A stretch of DNA of 64,000 bases from Datnioides undecimradiatus (GCA_008933995.1 WARS01000007.1:7922923-7986922); one strand, 5' to 3'. Counted from the first letter of the stretch, positions 37,231 to 48,885 are shown. Notes: generated from the sequence alone by a model not told the origin. Numbers and translations are program-made.

Positions 37231-40200
37231 CCATGCTGTTTACTTGGCAGTTTTCTCACAAAGAGAACTTTTGTTTTTGGCCTCTGTGTGTTGCCATAGA
37301 ACCATGCACGCACCAATGCTGAACACACACACACTTACATTACAGGCATTCCTCTGTGAAGCTGTGTTTGTACTCAGAGCAGGTGCAAGCTGGGCTGTGT
37401 GTGTGTGTGTCATTTCACGTGTGCAGTTGAGTCTAAAAGAAGTGTTGGATCATCTGTAAATCTGTGATGTCCGACTAGGTCATGATGATCATCATTTAAA
37501 TAACACTGTGAGAAAATACTACTTATTCTATTTGATCAATTTGATCAATTTGCAGTCATACTGTCTCCCAGATATATTTTCTCTCTTTCTTGTTCAGCAC
37601 ATTGTTCCTTCTTAAATTAAATCTTTATTTTTAAATTCCATCAGTCTGGTTTTTATTACATTTCTGTGATTAGCACTTGAGACTGCACATCCTGCTGTGT
37701 TGCTGTACTTACACAAATTAAAAACACTTCAAGAGTGCAGTGGAAAAATCTGAAATTGTACCTCATATAAAAAGGCATATTATAGGTATTTAGGACATGG
37801 ACAGACATTACATTATGAAGGCATTTTATAAGTATTTTACATTCTAACATGTAGACTTTACCTACTATTTTAATTTGAACTGACTGTAAGCTTTATAGAG
37901 GGCAGAATCAGTTAAAATTATCAGTAAGATTTTGGATTGATTGCAACCACGTTGAGAGGAAATGAAGATATATATATTTATCAGCGGAAATTTGATCAGT
38001 CCTGAATTTGTCAGGAATACTGAATCAGTAACACAGTTAAACATCCATTTGGATCAATATCTGATATCTAATCAAAACTAAATGGTGTCATCCACTGAGA
38101 ACGTTTGAAACATTTCTTTCGAACAAGATTTTCATAAATCTCACTGATTTTTAACTCACACAAGTTCTGCAGAATTAACACAAATGATCATGTAGACAGC
38201 AGGAAAACATCCCCCAAACTATTTCTCAAGACACAGACTTCAAGTCGTGAATAAACAAAAGAAATGCTTGAATCAAAAGAGTAAAGAATTACGTATTCTG
38301 CGTTCAAGAGATGGAAAGAGACGAGAGAATCAGCTCAGTCGGCTGCCGAGAGGAGGACTGAAAACACGTTTCAGCCTCGCCGTCCTCGCTGCTGGCAGCA
38401 GGTTTGGAGGCCGGACCATCGAGAAAAAAACAAAAAAACATTGCAGAGAGGAGCGCGAATCTCTGACCAGACACCAGAATGCTGAGCCATGAAAAACAAA
38501 TGGAAAACTTAGAGAAAAACCATCGTGGGACTGATCTGAGTCAAAGACAAGCAGCTGACAGAGTCACAGGTTCAATCTCCACCGCAGAGCACCAACAATG
38601 AATTTCATATGCGATTGTTTTCTATACTTTTGAGTACCAGTCTGCAATAAAGAATATAATCCATTGTCGTATTCATGCAGTGTCTTTCTTTAAACACAAA
38701 CAGCATCAAACCCATCTCACGCTCTATCTTTACATACACACACCAGGTATAACTTAAGGTTATTAAGGTATTTGCAGCTGAGTAAACAGGAGTGCACCTT
38801 GGTAACATACAGCCCCATGGCAGAGAGTCGTCACATGTCATGATGCCATGCACATTATACAGTATGAGTTCATTTTCAGTGAGACTACTCAGAAAGTGGT
38901 CATGTAAGTGCTGCGAGACATGCTCTAGGATTCTTTTTTTTCCTAAAACGTTTATTGTAATTTAAAATCGTTTGACGTTTGGAGGATGTGAATGATATGC
39001 ATTTTTGCTCCAAGAGTTCCCATCATGCTTAATGTATAATGTTGTCATGGAATTAGTTAATTAGCTAATTAGTGGCTGCACCTATTTTTAGCCTAAATTT
39101 CTTTGAATGTTGGTGAACCTGCACCGTTCGTGCTCATAATCCAATAGCTGCCTGCTGCTGCGCTGTAACGGCGGATGAACAGTCAGTACAGGAGAAACAA
39201 TGGAAAGCAGATAATATAGCTGTTTTTAATGTCAGTCCTAAGTGTTTCAGTGGTTCAGCCTTGGGTAGAGTTTAGAAAAAAGAAAATATTGGAACTAAAA
39301 CCAGAAGTGATTGTGAAAACGAGCACCTGTCAGCAATCTTTTCATTCTTCTGCAGAAGGAAAGCTCACAGCCCTAAACAAGGCCTTGAAATCGTCTCATG
39401 ACACGACAGAACCTGAACCGCTGCTATTCCAAGACATCTCAAGCAAAAATAGACCTGCACATTTCTTTAAAAAAAAAAATGACAGGTGTAACTACAAAGC
39501 TCTTGGTACAGTTTCTGCTCTCTCTCACAACTGATACTCATGCCAACAAGCAGGCAGAACGTGGCTCTGAATTTATTTTGCTACAGTCAAACCGACTCTC
39601 CATTTCACAGGCGGCGGGGTCCTCTCCCCGTTTCCTTCTCCCTTGATGTGAGCGGGAGGAAGCAGGCAGGATTACTCACATCACAGCGGCGGAAACAGAG
39701 AGGGTTAGAGCAAGAGAGACGAGACGGCTCAGAGCGCAGCAGACATGAAGGCGACGCGACTACAGAGATCCAAAACCTGGATCACAAGACTGTCGACACA
39801 AGACTTTTACAAACATGCTGGTTCCTCAGTCAGACGATGGTCTACAGTCTTGCAGTGTACAGAACTCACAGGAGCGGTCAGGGGTATACCTGACATACAG
39901 AGTTCAGGGCTCTGACGCCAGAGACTGGAGTTCACATCCTGTAGTTACTGTTAGCTTGATACAACACTAGTTTCAGTTTAGTGTAGTTATATACTGAAAC
40001 ATACGTGCATCATCGCAAACACTGAAGTTAGCTAGCACAAATCGCATTTTTGCTACCCTGGGTTAATTCTAGTCTCAGAAAATAAAATGTAATTTTCGGA
40101 AATAAAAAACATTACAAGAAAAAACATTGATATTCTTTGAGATAAAAGTCACAAACTTGGAAAAATGTAGTTATTTTGTTTCATCGGTGCTGTGGATGGC

Positions 40201-40689
40201 ATCAAATTATACTTTGCAACTGATTTAGCAAAAAGTCTTGAAATCAATTTGAGACCCTTTAATCCGAGAGAACATCTACTTTTTTTTTTTTAAATTTTCA
40301 ATTTATTTTAGACTTTTTCCTATCCACAGAAAATCTTCATCTCAGGTTACAGAGGTGAATTTTACGAAACTATTTTTTAATCTCGTGATGAACTGACTGA
40401 GTAAGCATCACATAAATGTTTGCCTATTAATTGACATCATGTCTTTCTCCTCCACAGGAAACGCCGCATCCTTCCACTTCACACGATTAAATACAACACG
40501 AACCTGTAAAACCAATGTCTCATCCGTGCTTTCTGTTTGTAACACCTTTTCCTCTCCTCTCCTGATTCCCCTTCCGTCCTCTATCCCGTCTTGCCCCCTC
40601 CTCCTCCACCCCCCTCCCTCCCCGGGCTGATGTAGACACAGAGAGCCAGAGGAAAGAGAGTAGGAAGCGTGGACAAAGCGGGCCGAGGC

Positions 40690-40800
40690 CACAGAAAGGC
40701 GGACTCCCGCCGAGCCAAAGAGGCGGCCGACACGCCGTACATTCAGCCATCGTTAACTGGCGATTAATGAGGTCAGCGACAGAAAAAAACTCTCCACATG
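40690..40800. promoter_or_regulatory. CG-rich block with homeodomain-like site, candidate conserved element
   Basis: GGCGGCCGACACGCCGTAC runs into CATCGTTAACTGGCGATTAATG, where GTTAAC and GATTAAT form an HNF1/homeodomain-like pair. It follows a C/T-rich tract. The role is inferred. Confidence 0.3.
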
Positions 40801-42190
40801 TAAAACAGCTCAAAGTCAAAATTGGAAATAAATCTAATAAGCAAAAGAGAAGCGACGACAGATTCTTTTCTTTATAAATTTCATGATGAGGACATCTCAG
40901 TCTCTACCCACTTCCTTAGCGTCATCAGCAGTCGTCAACCCAAGTGAAATACAGAATAGCAGCACGTTGCCACATACGAGACGCTGGAGGTCTGCACTTT
41001 CAACAGATTTAATTGATCTCTTTATTTCAGGGGAACAACGTCAAACCAAAACCAAAATAAGGCTGTTGTTTAAAGTTATGAACTCGACAAAATCAATTTC
41101 CATGCCACCACAACAAGAACTCCAAAAGACTTCATGTAATTCTAAAGTCGCATGATATGATTACATGTTAAAGTACGACCTGCAGGTAAAGCAGCAGATG
41201 AAGGAACATTGTGCTGCTTCTGATTCAAACTCCAGGCCTGAGAACAACAACTAAGGTCAATGAGCGCACCTTAATAGAAATACTGAAAACAGTAAGGATA
41301 TTATAGTTTTTCCAATCATGAATTCACTGTTGAATTTCGTCCAAAGACAAAACAACAGAATTAGCTCTTTCCATACCTAATCTGCCTTGGGGCTTTAACT
41401 AATGATTATTTTAAGTCATTTAGGCGATTAAATGTCCGGTCCAAAAAAATTCTGTCCATCATATGCTGCCACAGTGTCGTCATCAAAAGTCTAAATATTC
41501 AGATGAGAATATTCTGCTCATAGATAACTGAAACAGTAAAAAGCAGCAAATCTGAGAAGCCGTAACAAGCAAATGTTTGGTGTTTGGTGTGGTAAATCAC
41601 TTAAACGACTGGGGATTGAATTTTCTGTCAACTGACTAATCGTTTCATCAGTTTTGTTTTTCTTGGTGGATGGATGTTCATGTTTCACCCTCCTTGAGCT
41701 GACTAAACTGATGCCGAGTTTAATCCTCAGATCCTCCATCAAGACAAAAACAAGGAGCACATCAACCTATAAGAGTTTTTCTCCAAAATTCTAACATTGC
41801 CAACACCTAATAAATGAATCAAATAATTATTAAAACATTGGAGAAATCAGCACAGACTGAATGGTGGTCCTCATGCTCATCAAGTATATAAACACTTAAG
41901 AAATGCTTTATAAGACATTAGAATGTATCCGTAAGCAAATATGTGTGTACTAATATATTGTTTTTTTACATAGAAACTTTTAAGAAAGCGTAAAATGTCT
42001 TAATCAGGGAATAATTGTGGCCATAAAATGTAAATTAGAATAAACAAGCCCTGACTGGGTACAAATACATTGTGGTGCGTTTGCATTTATTAAACGTTTG
42101 TGTACTGATTCTAAATGCTAATTATTGTGGGGACACATGAAGTAAACTAAAGTGACTTTTTCTAAAACCCATTTTTTTAGAAGAATATTC

Positions 42191-42398
42191 CTTTATTTTA
42201 ATGTTGGATTATCTATTCTGGAGTATAACTCTTTCAGCTGAGTCCTAAAAACAGGAACCAACAATAAAAAGCCGACAGCTGTTCGCGTCCAGCTCTGCCT
42301 GACAGCGGTGTGATCTGCACCATGATTCTAATTCAATAAAGACAAACTTGCCAAAGTGACAAAGCTTTTCTCCAACTTCGTGGGTTTTTTGTTTATTT
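42191..42398. repeat. diverged tandem duplication, copy 1
   Basis: About 205 bases that realign with 42681-42889. Shared blocks include GGATTAT-TATTCTGG, an AAAAAGCCG-CAGCTGTT stretch, GCGTCCAGCTC, CTGACAGC and ACTTCGTGG followed by T-rich sequence ending TTTTTTGTTT. Each copy carries one CAGCTG E-box (here 42276-42281). The offset is about 490 bases. The segment is non-coding and lies in the intron just after the KKVRK exon. Confidence 0.85.
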
Positions 42399-42680
42399 TA
42401 GGTCTTTTGTCCTTTTAAAGATGCTAAATACACCAACCAGCAGCTGAGTGGCTCGAGAGAGAGAGAGTCTCAGTCCAACATGCTGCAAACAGAACCAACC
42501 CAATCACTGATACGTGAATCAACCGATTAACACAGGGATGGCAAATGTCATCGTGTTATTCTGTGTGTTTATTCATATTTTATTTTCCCTTCTGAGTCAG
42601 CTTTATTAGCTTTGTCAATCATTTAGGAAATATGCTGTAACATCACAGCGCATTTCTTTAGATTGGGAACAATGCATGTC

Positions 42681-42889
42681 TCTTTTTTTACTGTCGGATT
42701 ATTTATTCTGGCGTGAAATTCTTCCAGTTGATTCCCCCAAAAAACAGGAAGCGACAACAAAAAGCCGGCAGCTGTTTGCGTCCAGCTCATCTCTGACAGC
42801 AGAGTCATCTTCACCTCGGCAAATTCCCAAAAACCTGGCAGCGTGCGCAGCTTTTTCTAAAACTTCGTGGTTTTTTGTTTGTTTTTTTT
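42681..42889. repeat. diverged tandem duplication, copy 2
   Basis: Partner of 42191-42398, with its CAGCTG E-box at 42769-42774. This copy lies nearer the exon at 43016. I judge identity at roughly three quarters by eye, with small indels. Confidence 0.85.
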
Positions 42890-43015
42890 CCAGCTACAAA
42901 ACCAGCTCAGCAATTCCAAACATGGAGAAGCATCAGCAGCCTTTTCTTCAGCGACCCACACTCGAAGCAGCAATAATACGGGTGAAATAACAAAAAAAGG
43001 CATGTTATCACTTAC

Positions 43016-43065
43016 TGAGGACGGCAAGCCGGGAGGGACCTTCCGCACTTTTTTTGTGTGAACCT
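43016..43065 (-). CDS. tcf4: tcf4 internal coding exon (second half of bipartite NLS)
   Basis: This is a 50-nt exon. A strong acceptor (ttttttctctttcag) precedes AGGTTCACAC, and a near-consensus donor follows (CCGTCCTCA before gtaagt). Joined to the single phase-1 base from the exon at 44723, it gives 17 codons: EVHTKKVRKVPPGLPSS. TKKVRKVPPGLPSS is invariant or nearly so in the E-proteins TCF3, TCF4 and TCF12. KKVRK forms the second basic cluster of the bipartite nuclear localisation signal, with RRR in the preceding exon supplying the first. The exon ends in phase 0, so it can join an exon starting GTC TAT (Val-Tyr), the expected VYAPS exon that is not in this window. It is skipped in transcripts from the promoter near 21 kb. 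A diverged tandem duplication lies 130-820 bases downstream in the intron. Confidence 0.95.
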
Positions 43066-43119
43066 CTGAAAGAGAAAAAAAAAAATAAGCATCAAAACAA
43101 GACATGAGAGTTTAACAGG

Positions 43120-43300
43120 CCAAGAGGTTTTTATTTCCCCTTTAAAACAGAGGTTCTGGTTTGATTTGTTTGAATTTAATCGATTAGCCAAAGAGGAACA
43201 CGCGAGGCCACTTTTCCCACCGCCGCCGATAAATTTACAAAGAGAGCTTTCACTGCAAACAAGTGCGACACAATAAGATGCAGAAAATCAAAAGACGGAA
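43120..43300. promoter_or_regulatory. block beside the KKVRK exon, candidate conserved intronic element
   Basis: This lies 55-235 bases upstream of the 43016 exon on the minus strand. It contains AATCGATTAG (CUT/ONECUT-like), CGCGAGGCC and ACCGCCGCCGATAAA in non-repetitive sequence. It could be a splicing or transcriptional element. Inference only. Confidence 0.3.
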
Positions 43301-44657
43301 CACAAAAAAGGACCGGGTTGAGTTTTTTTTCTGTTTGGTTTGATAAAAGGAAGGAGGGCAGCTTTTGACATGTTTATATTATTTTTCAGGGTTTCTCTCA
43401 AGGAGAGCGAGGGAGCGGTCAATCAACTGGGAAGGTGAGACTTTGATAGAAAAATGAAAGGGCGCTTTTTATTTTTTGGAGATTGGCCCAGAGTCGACGA
43501 CGTTGTGCGTGTGTGTGTGTGAGTATGTGTGCGTGTTTGTGTCCTCTCAAGGCTAACGCTACCAAGGCTACACCACGGCCACTATTGTCCTGTCTTCCCT
43601 GTATTTTTTTTCCCTTAAAGTCCCATTTCGAAATGCATACACTCAGACAAACAGGATGGTCACACAGAAACATGAGCACACACTCACAATGCTCGGCCTT
43701 CTGGAAAAACAACCATGTTTCCGAAACACCACGGCCCCTGTGAGCCGGGATCAGTTCAGGTTAAAATGTCTCACCAAGGTACTGCTAGAGAAGTTAGACT
43801 GGCATGCTGCTCTATTTCAGAGGTTTTTAAAAGATGCTTTCAGTCTGATAATGAGAATATTGAGATCCTACATGCAATTGATGACTCAGTACTTGGCGGA
43901 AATTAAAGACTGAGGCCTAAAACCTAAAAAGAATATTGGAATTTCACCGGCACTGATCTCAGAGCTCGACATCTGAATCTTTGAATGTCATTTTTGTTAT
44001 TTCCATAAGCTTTTGTTTGCTGTTGTACTGACGACGGATCAGCAAAACATCTTTTTTCCTAAAAACATATTTTGGCTTGCAAAAAGTCAGATAATCGATA
44101 TTCCCAATGTTTCCATTGTTTCAGAGAAATTGCATGAATCTGTGTCGTGCACCTTGTAAAACCAGATTATTAGTATCATTATTGCAATTAAGAAAAAATC
44201 CACCTGAACTCTAAAAAAACTTGAATACCTCAAAGTCGCATTATGTATTGTTTGTTTCTGTTCTGACACAAAAGACAAAAGTGCCTCCATATACCGACAG
44301 GGTTGACATTGATCTTCAGCCAAATTTTCCCTAATTTCAGCTTTATTGTTATTTAGAAACTGTGTAGTGTAGTACTGTTGAAATTTTTCACATACGTCTT
44401 ATATCAATAGATGTTTTTAAGACTTTGTTCACCACAAGTATCAACAAAACTGAATATTATACAATTCATGGAGGAAGGTAGATATTGTAGGAATCTTGGC
44501 GTAGACGGAATTAGTTTTACCTCGGTGTACTGAACTGAGAGTACGATATCTTTTATTTATTGTTAGTTCAAAATTCATAATTAATTATTTCTTCCGAAAT
44601 GCTTTTGACACTGATGAGATCATTGTTTGGTCATTTTTAGAGCACAGTTTAATCGTA

Positions 44658-44677
44658 GCTCTCTCTCTCTCTCTCTG
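44658..44677. repeat. (CT)n microsatellite
   Basis: Nine to ten CT units, 45 bases past the donor of the 44723 exon in the tcf4 sense direction. Confidence 0.92.
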
Positions 44678-44722
44678 TTTATTGTGTTTTTGTATAATGT
44701 GAGTGTGTAAGCGGCGTCTCAC

Positions 44723-44849
44723 CCATGGTGTCCATAGGCAGCGCTCTCCTTCGTGGGTTGGAGCTGTAGTGCTGGTAGTACTGACCGGCTGGCTTGGTGG
44801 GCGACGCCGCGCTGGGACTCCCCAAACCCAACTCACCACCCAGTATTGA
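44723..44849 (-). CDS. tcf4: tcf4 internal coding exon (first half of bipartite NLS)
   Basis: This is an internal exon of the E-protein transcription factor TCF4, which binds CANNTG E-boxes as homodimers or heterodimers with tissue-specific bHLH proteins. On the minus strand a pyrimidine-containing acceptor ending gaccag precedes TCAATACTGGG, and the exon ends CACCATGG before gtgaga. Its 127 nt run from phase 0 to phase 1 and encode SILGGELGLG, then SPTKPAGQYYQ, then NPRRRALPMDTM. The pattern SPTKP-QYYQ-SSN-PRRR matches the vertebrate TCF4 segment before the KKVRKVPPG exon. The Arg cluster is the first half of the bipartite nuclear localisation signal known in TCF4. LGLGSP resembles paralogue TCF12, but the rest is closer to TCF4. 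The exon is preceded by a long intron and followed by one of only 1.66 kb. Paralogue assignment rests on remembered family sequence, not on an alignment. Confidence 0.92.
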
Positions 44850-46658
44850 CTGGTCGAGAGACAATGGGACACACAGACACAGAAACAGAGGGAGAGCGAG
44901 AGAGAGAGAGATTATTAATCAAGGAGCCTTGTGAACAAAAGACCAGAAATCTTGTCAAGGTAAAAAGGAGCATTTCTGAAGACATGAAGACTGTAGCACA
45001 GTCATAACTGTAAAGATGACATTGACTGGTATTATAAACATAGACAACCTGAGAACTAACAACAGAGACAAAGAAAAGGTGAAGAGCAAAAAGTAAAATA
45101 AGTCACAAATATATATATATTTAAAAAATGGTTATTTCTAAAATCATCTGGATACTGTGGTTAAAACCAAACATTACTCAAACAGGAGAAAACAGTATGT
45201 TTGTTGGGGACTACTTTCAGCAGCGGATTAATATCCATTTGGTGAAATCCTTCCAAAAGACTATTGCACACTGTCAAATTGTTGACGGCAACAAGAACGG
45301 GGCAAAGAAGATCATTTTACATTATGTGTTTGAGAGTTTGACTAATATTCAGGAATGTAGTGTGGAATTATCCAGAATACTCAGTGTAGTTGGGGTTCAT
45401 GTTGAATGTTGAGGGAAGCTGAAATACTGCCAGTAGGAGTGAAGAAAGTCACAATGTGGATGATCAAAAACAATATTGATCATTGAACGTTGATATCATT
45501 TAAAGTGTTGAGGATTATTACAAATGCTCAAATAACCCAAACAAAGATAATTGTAAAATACTGAACACGGCAAATATGGTCTACGTAGACTGAAACGTTG
45601 AGGCTGATTTGGGACACTGCATTTAAAGAAATGTTACCATGAGAGAATATTGGAATTACCTGTAAAAGTTGCCCCGTAATCTTTGTCTGAATTTGGAGAG
45701 AATGTTATGGACAATCTAAACGCTGTGTGTAGAGCTGAAGAACACCAGGACATTGAGGAGACAATGCTGAAGGTATCTGAGACACCAACAATAGTTAGAC
45801 TGTTGAGAGCAAACAATATTGTTCACTGGGTTGTTGATAACTACTGGAGATAACACTGGAAGAACACTGATCTAAATGTTGAACACAGCATTGTTGCGCA
45901 GAAATATGGTGGTGGTATGTTTAATATGGAATACTTGTCAGGATGCTAAACATAGTAAGAGGTTTGTAATATTGCAGAATGTTTAAGAGGGAATGCAAAA
46001 TATTTGAGCTTTTGACAGTGGTGTTAAGATATTGATGAAAGTCGGGACATTGATTGCTGATATGATGGGGTACAGAAAAACACTTGCATGTTGCTCCAGA
46101 AATTCAAATTTCAGCACAGTTTATGCACCCGACCTGAAACATGAATTGAAACTGGAACCGTAAAGACAGTTTGGAAGGCCAGGCTCTCGTCATATGGAAG
46201 GTCGTGTTAATTTATATTTTCTGGACATATATTTGTTTTGCCACTAAATCTCCATCAAAAGGCAAACAATTCTGAACACCATAAAACTATGTACGTTAAT
46301 GGATGTAGTGTTGTATTATTAACACCCAGTATTTTCAATCCTCACATGCCCAATTCTGCACCATACGACCGACTTGTGCGTAATGCAAATGTGATATATA
46401 GGAATGTTACGCATAACAACTATGGCTAATACGCTGCTCCATCATATATAATGGAACTGTCTTAAATAGTTCGATATAGTAGAGGAATGCAGGTCCATGG
46501 CTGCCATGTTAACGTAACATCATTTAGCTAAATTGAAGTGTCATGACAACATTAAAATGAAAAAGGATGATTTTGAATTTGATGCTTGAACCTGCCACAA
46601 ATATTACATTTCAAATCAGACATACTTGTTTGCATAGTCAAAAACGTAACACTGCCTT

Positions 46659-46660
<2 letters not shown>

Positions 46661-46708
<48 letters not shown>
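46661..46708. repeat. (AGAT)12 microsatellite
   Basis: Uninterrupted AGAT array, the second GATA cluster in this gene segment. Confidence 0.95.
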
Positions 46709-46879
46709 CAGACACCAAGCTAATAGCTGAAGCTAATAATGATAAATGAAACCATGGCTGTGATGGTATTTACCTCCATGAGAGTGACCTCATGCTGCTC
46801 AGCGTGGAGACGTTCATCTCACAGCTCCACAGCTCCACAGTCTAACTTCTCCTCTCTGCTGCTTTTTCCCTCCTCTATC

Positions 46880-47000
46880 TGTGACTCTGTTTACGGCTCA
46901 AACTTAGTAAACCGCTCACACATTGTCCCGCTAATTAAGTTCAATGATTCGGCAGCAACAAGTGGTGTCTGGGCCGCTTTGGAAGCGAAAAGAACGCAAG
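46880..47000. promoter_or_regulatory. non-repetitive island, candidate conserved element
   Basis: Includes CATTGTCC (SOX-like), CTAATTAAGTTCAATGATTC and GGGCCGCTTTGG. It is flanked by a GATA repeat and pyrimidine/purine runs. No coding signature was found. Confidence 0.25.
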
Positions 47001-47159
47001 AATAAAAGACAGAGAGGAGGATGGAGGAGAGGGTCACTTTTTTTTAAATAGGCACAAAAAGTTAGCGGAGAGAGAAGAGGTGAAAAAGAACCTGCCAACC
47101 CCCCTCCCCTTCAAATAGACTCCACCACTACTCCGTTAAAGGGTAGGGTTTTTTTCCCA

Positions 47160-47420
47160 GCTTTCTCGTTAAGTAATTAGTGTGCAGTGTATTTAAAGCA
47201 GAGGGTGGAGAAGTGTGTTTGGAGGGGGGATGGATGTTTTTCAGGCTAATCTGAATTCTGATCAGCGCGTTCGTCCTCTCTGCGGCTGAAAACAAGAGTT
47301 AGCTTGGCACTGCCGGGCCAAGGAAGGCTTTTCTCATGCTAAACAGGGCCTAAGTAGGCCAATTACAGGGCCAGCCTCGGTCTCAGAGCCATTCTCTGGC
47401 TTAAAACAAAAGGGCCCTTG
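47160..47420. promoter_or_regulatory. GC island, candidate conserved element
   Basis: Complex sequence with TTGGCACTGCCGGGCCAAGG, CTAAGTAGGCCAATTACAGG and CAAAAGGGCCCTTG. TTGGC and GCCAA half sites recur (NFI-like, but not at the canonical 5-base spacing). It is followed by CA repeats. The role is inferred. Confidence 0.3.
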
Positions 47421-47531
47421 TCTTAAATAAAGTCAGTCACACACACACAGGGAGGGAGAGCGAGTCAGACACAAAGGCACACACACACAATCACACACCA
47501 ATTCAGTCATCCTGTTCCTCTGTCCATTTCA

Positions 47532-47555
47532 GTGTGTGTGTGTGTGTGTGTGTGT
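47532..47555. repeat. (GT)n microsatellite
   Basis: Twelve GT units. Confidence 0.94.
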
Positions 47556-47688
47556 CTCGTCGGGGTAAAAGGGGGTTCCCACTAAAACAAAAAGGGTCTC
47601 ATTGATTGTGGCGCTTTTCTTTCTTTTCGGTTCTTTTCTTTGTTTTTTCTTCTCGCACTCCAGCATCGAGCTAGGCCAGGCCAGGCCG

Positions 47689-47702
47689 GTCGCCCCGGCA
47701 AC
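47689..47702 (+). promoter_or_regulatory. RFX X-box motif
   Basis: GTCGCC-CC-GGCAAC fits the X-box consensus with a 2-base spacer. It lies inside a GGCCAGGCCAGGCC-rich stretch. Confidence 0.4.
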
Positions 47703-48576
47703 TAGACGAGAGACAAAATACCCGACTGTCTCTCAGTCTGCCTCTCTTTACCTGTTTGTCTCGCCGTCTTCATCAGATTTCACTTCACTACGCACACTGT
47801 CTGCTCAATACAATGTAGTTACTGTGGATACCAACATTACACAAGCAGTTTCAGGTGTTAAAGGGGCTAGTCCAGCAATTTGGAGTTTGTTTTGATGAAT
47901 CTGGACAAGATAGGTGACTTTTAATCCCCAGTATGGGTCAAGCTCTTGAGCCACTGGATCATACATTTCCCATAATGCAATGACTCTTTTCCCTGCGTGG
48001 GGGATTTTCACATCTTCCAAAGTTCACACCTACAGTTTGTAAGTCAGACTTTTTGTTATAAATATATTAATCAATTATATTATGTAATACTGTTTTAAAG
48101 TCGCCAAGCACAACAAACTGGGATCGCTATGACATCATCAGGGTTATTTTTAAAATGTGACTCCAACTCCTCCAGAGTCAAAAATGACATTGTACAACTG
48201 TTCTCACAAGCTGAATAGGACTAACCATTACACCCTTGATTAAAACTGATGCAATCCCCCTTAAAAGTATCTCAATAAGTTTGTCATATCTGTCTGTGTA
48301 CTACTTGGCTGATGGTACCACAGCAACAGATGATTATCTAAATTTGACCAACATGACTAGAAAAAAGTCTGAATTTAATATTTTTCTTCTAAGTAAAGAG
48401 ACGTGGTGTGAAAGGTACACAGAGACAAGTTAAATGCCAAGTTCATTAGACCCTCAGAACGCAGCAGCACACAGAGTCATCGAATAAGACACGGCCATGG
48501 TCAAAGACAGCAGTAATACATGCCATCTGTCTGCAAACGTTCTGCTGATGACAATGTTAAAATGCTGATGTGTTTT

Positions 48577-48593
48577 TATATATATATATATAT
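48577..48593. repeat. (TA)n microsatellite
   Basis: About eight TA units, followed by a T run. Confidence 0.9.
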
Positions 48594-48885
48594 CTATTTT
48601 TTTTTTCCACATGCATGTAGTAATCTGATTGCACTGGATATAGGGAGTAGACAGATATTTTATGATAGCTTGTTGAGTTCTGGGAAGCAGCATGTGTGTC
48701 TATGACCGCCAGTTACCCATAAATCCCTGCTGTGTGCAGATGCACAGAGATATTCATATGCATCATATATGTATAATTCCAATCTGGAGCTGTTGAGATA
48801 ATCATCAGGTTCACTCCTCCTCGCTCGGTCTCTTGCTACTGTTTTACTTTCTACATTATCTTGTTTTCTCTGTCTCTATCGTTCT

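Larger units (their letters stand above)
20943..43015 (-). other. tcf4: tcf4 intron between the NLS exon and the TCF4-A exon
   Basis: For long isoforms this 22-kb stretch, plus the TCF4-A exon, is intron following the donor at 43015-43014. For TCF4-A, its left end contains the promoter and 5'UTR. It holds purine and pyrimidine tracts, a mariner relic, many microsatellites and a tandem-duplicated element. I see nothing recognisable in 21900-23390, 26100-27020, 28950-29990, 30300-31130, 31200-32080, 33400-34600, 34900-37190, 37470-40420 and 40880-42180, apart from the short items listed separately. Confidence 0.8.
43066..44722 (-). other. tcf4: tcf4 intron between the two NLS exons
   Basis: This 1,657-nt intron has a gtgaga donor at its right end and a T/C-rich tract plus cag acceptor at its left end. 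It splits the bipartite NLS between RRR and KKVRK. It contains a GC-richer island at 43120-43300, a CG/TG-rich run at 43500-43545 and a CT microsatellite at 44658-44677. Confidence 0.88.

Noticed and set aside
46742..46840. Donor-like gtaaat next to an open minus-strand segment (ERLHAEQHEV)
   Set aside because: No acceptor of quality and no match to tcf4 exons.
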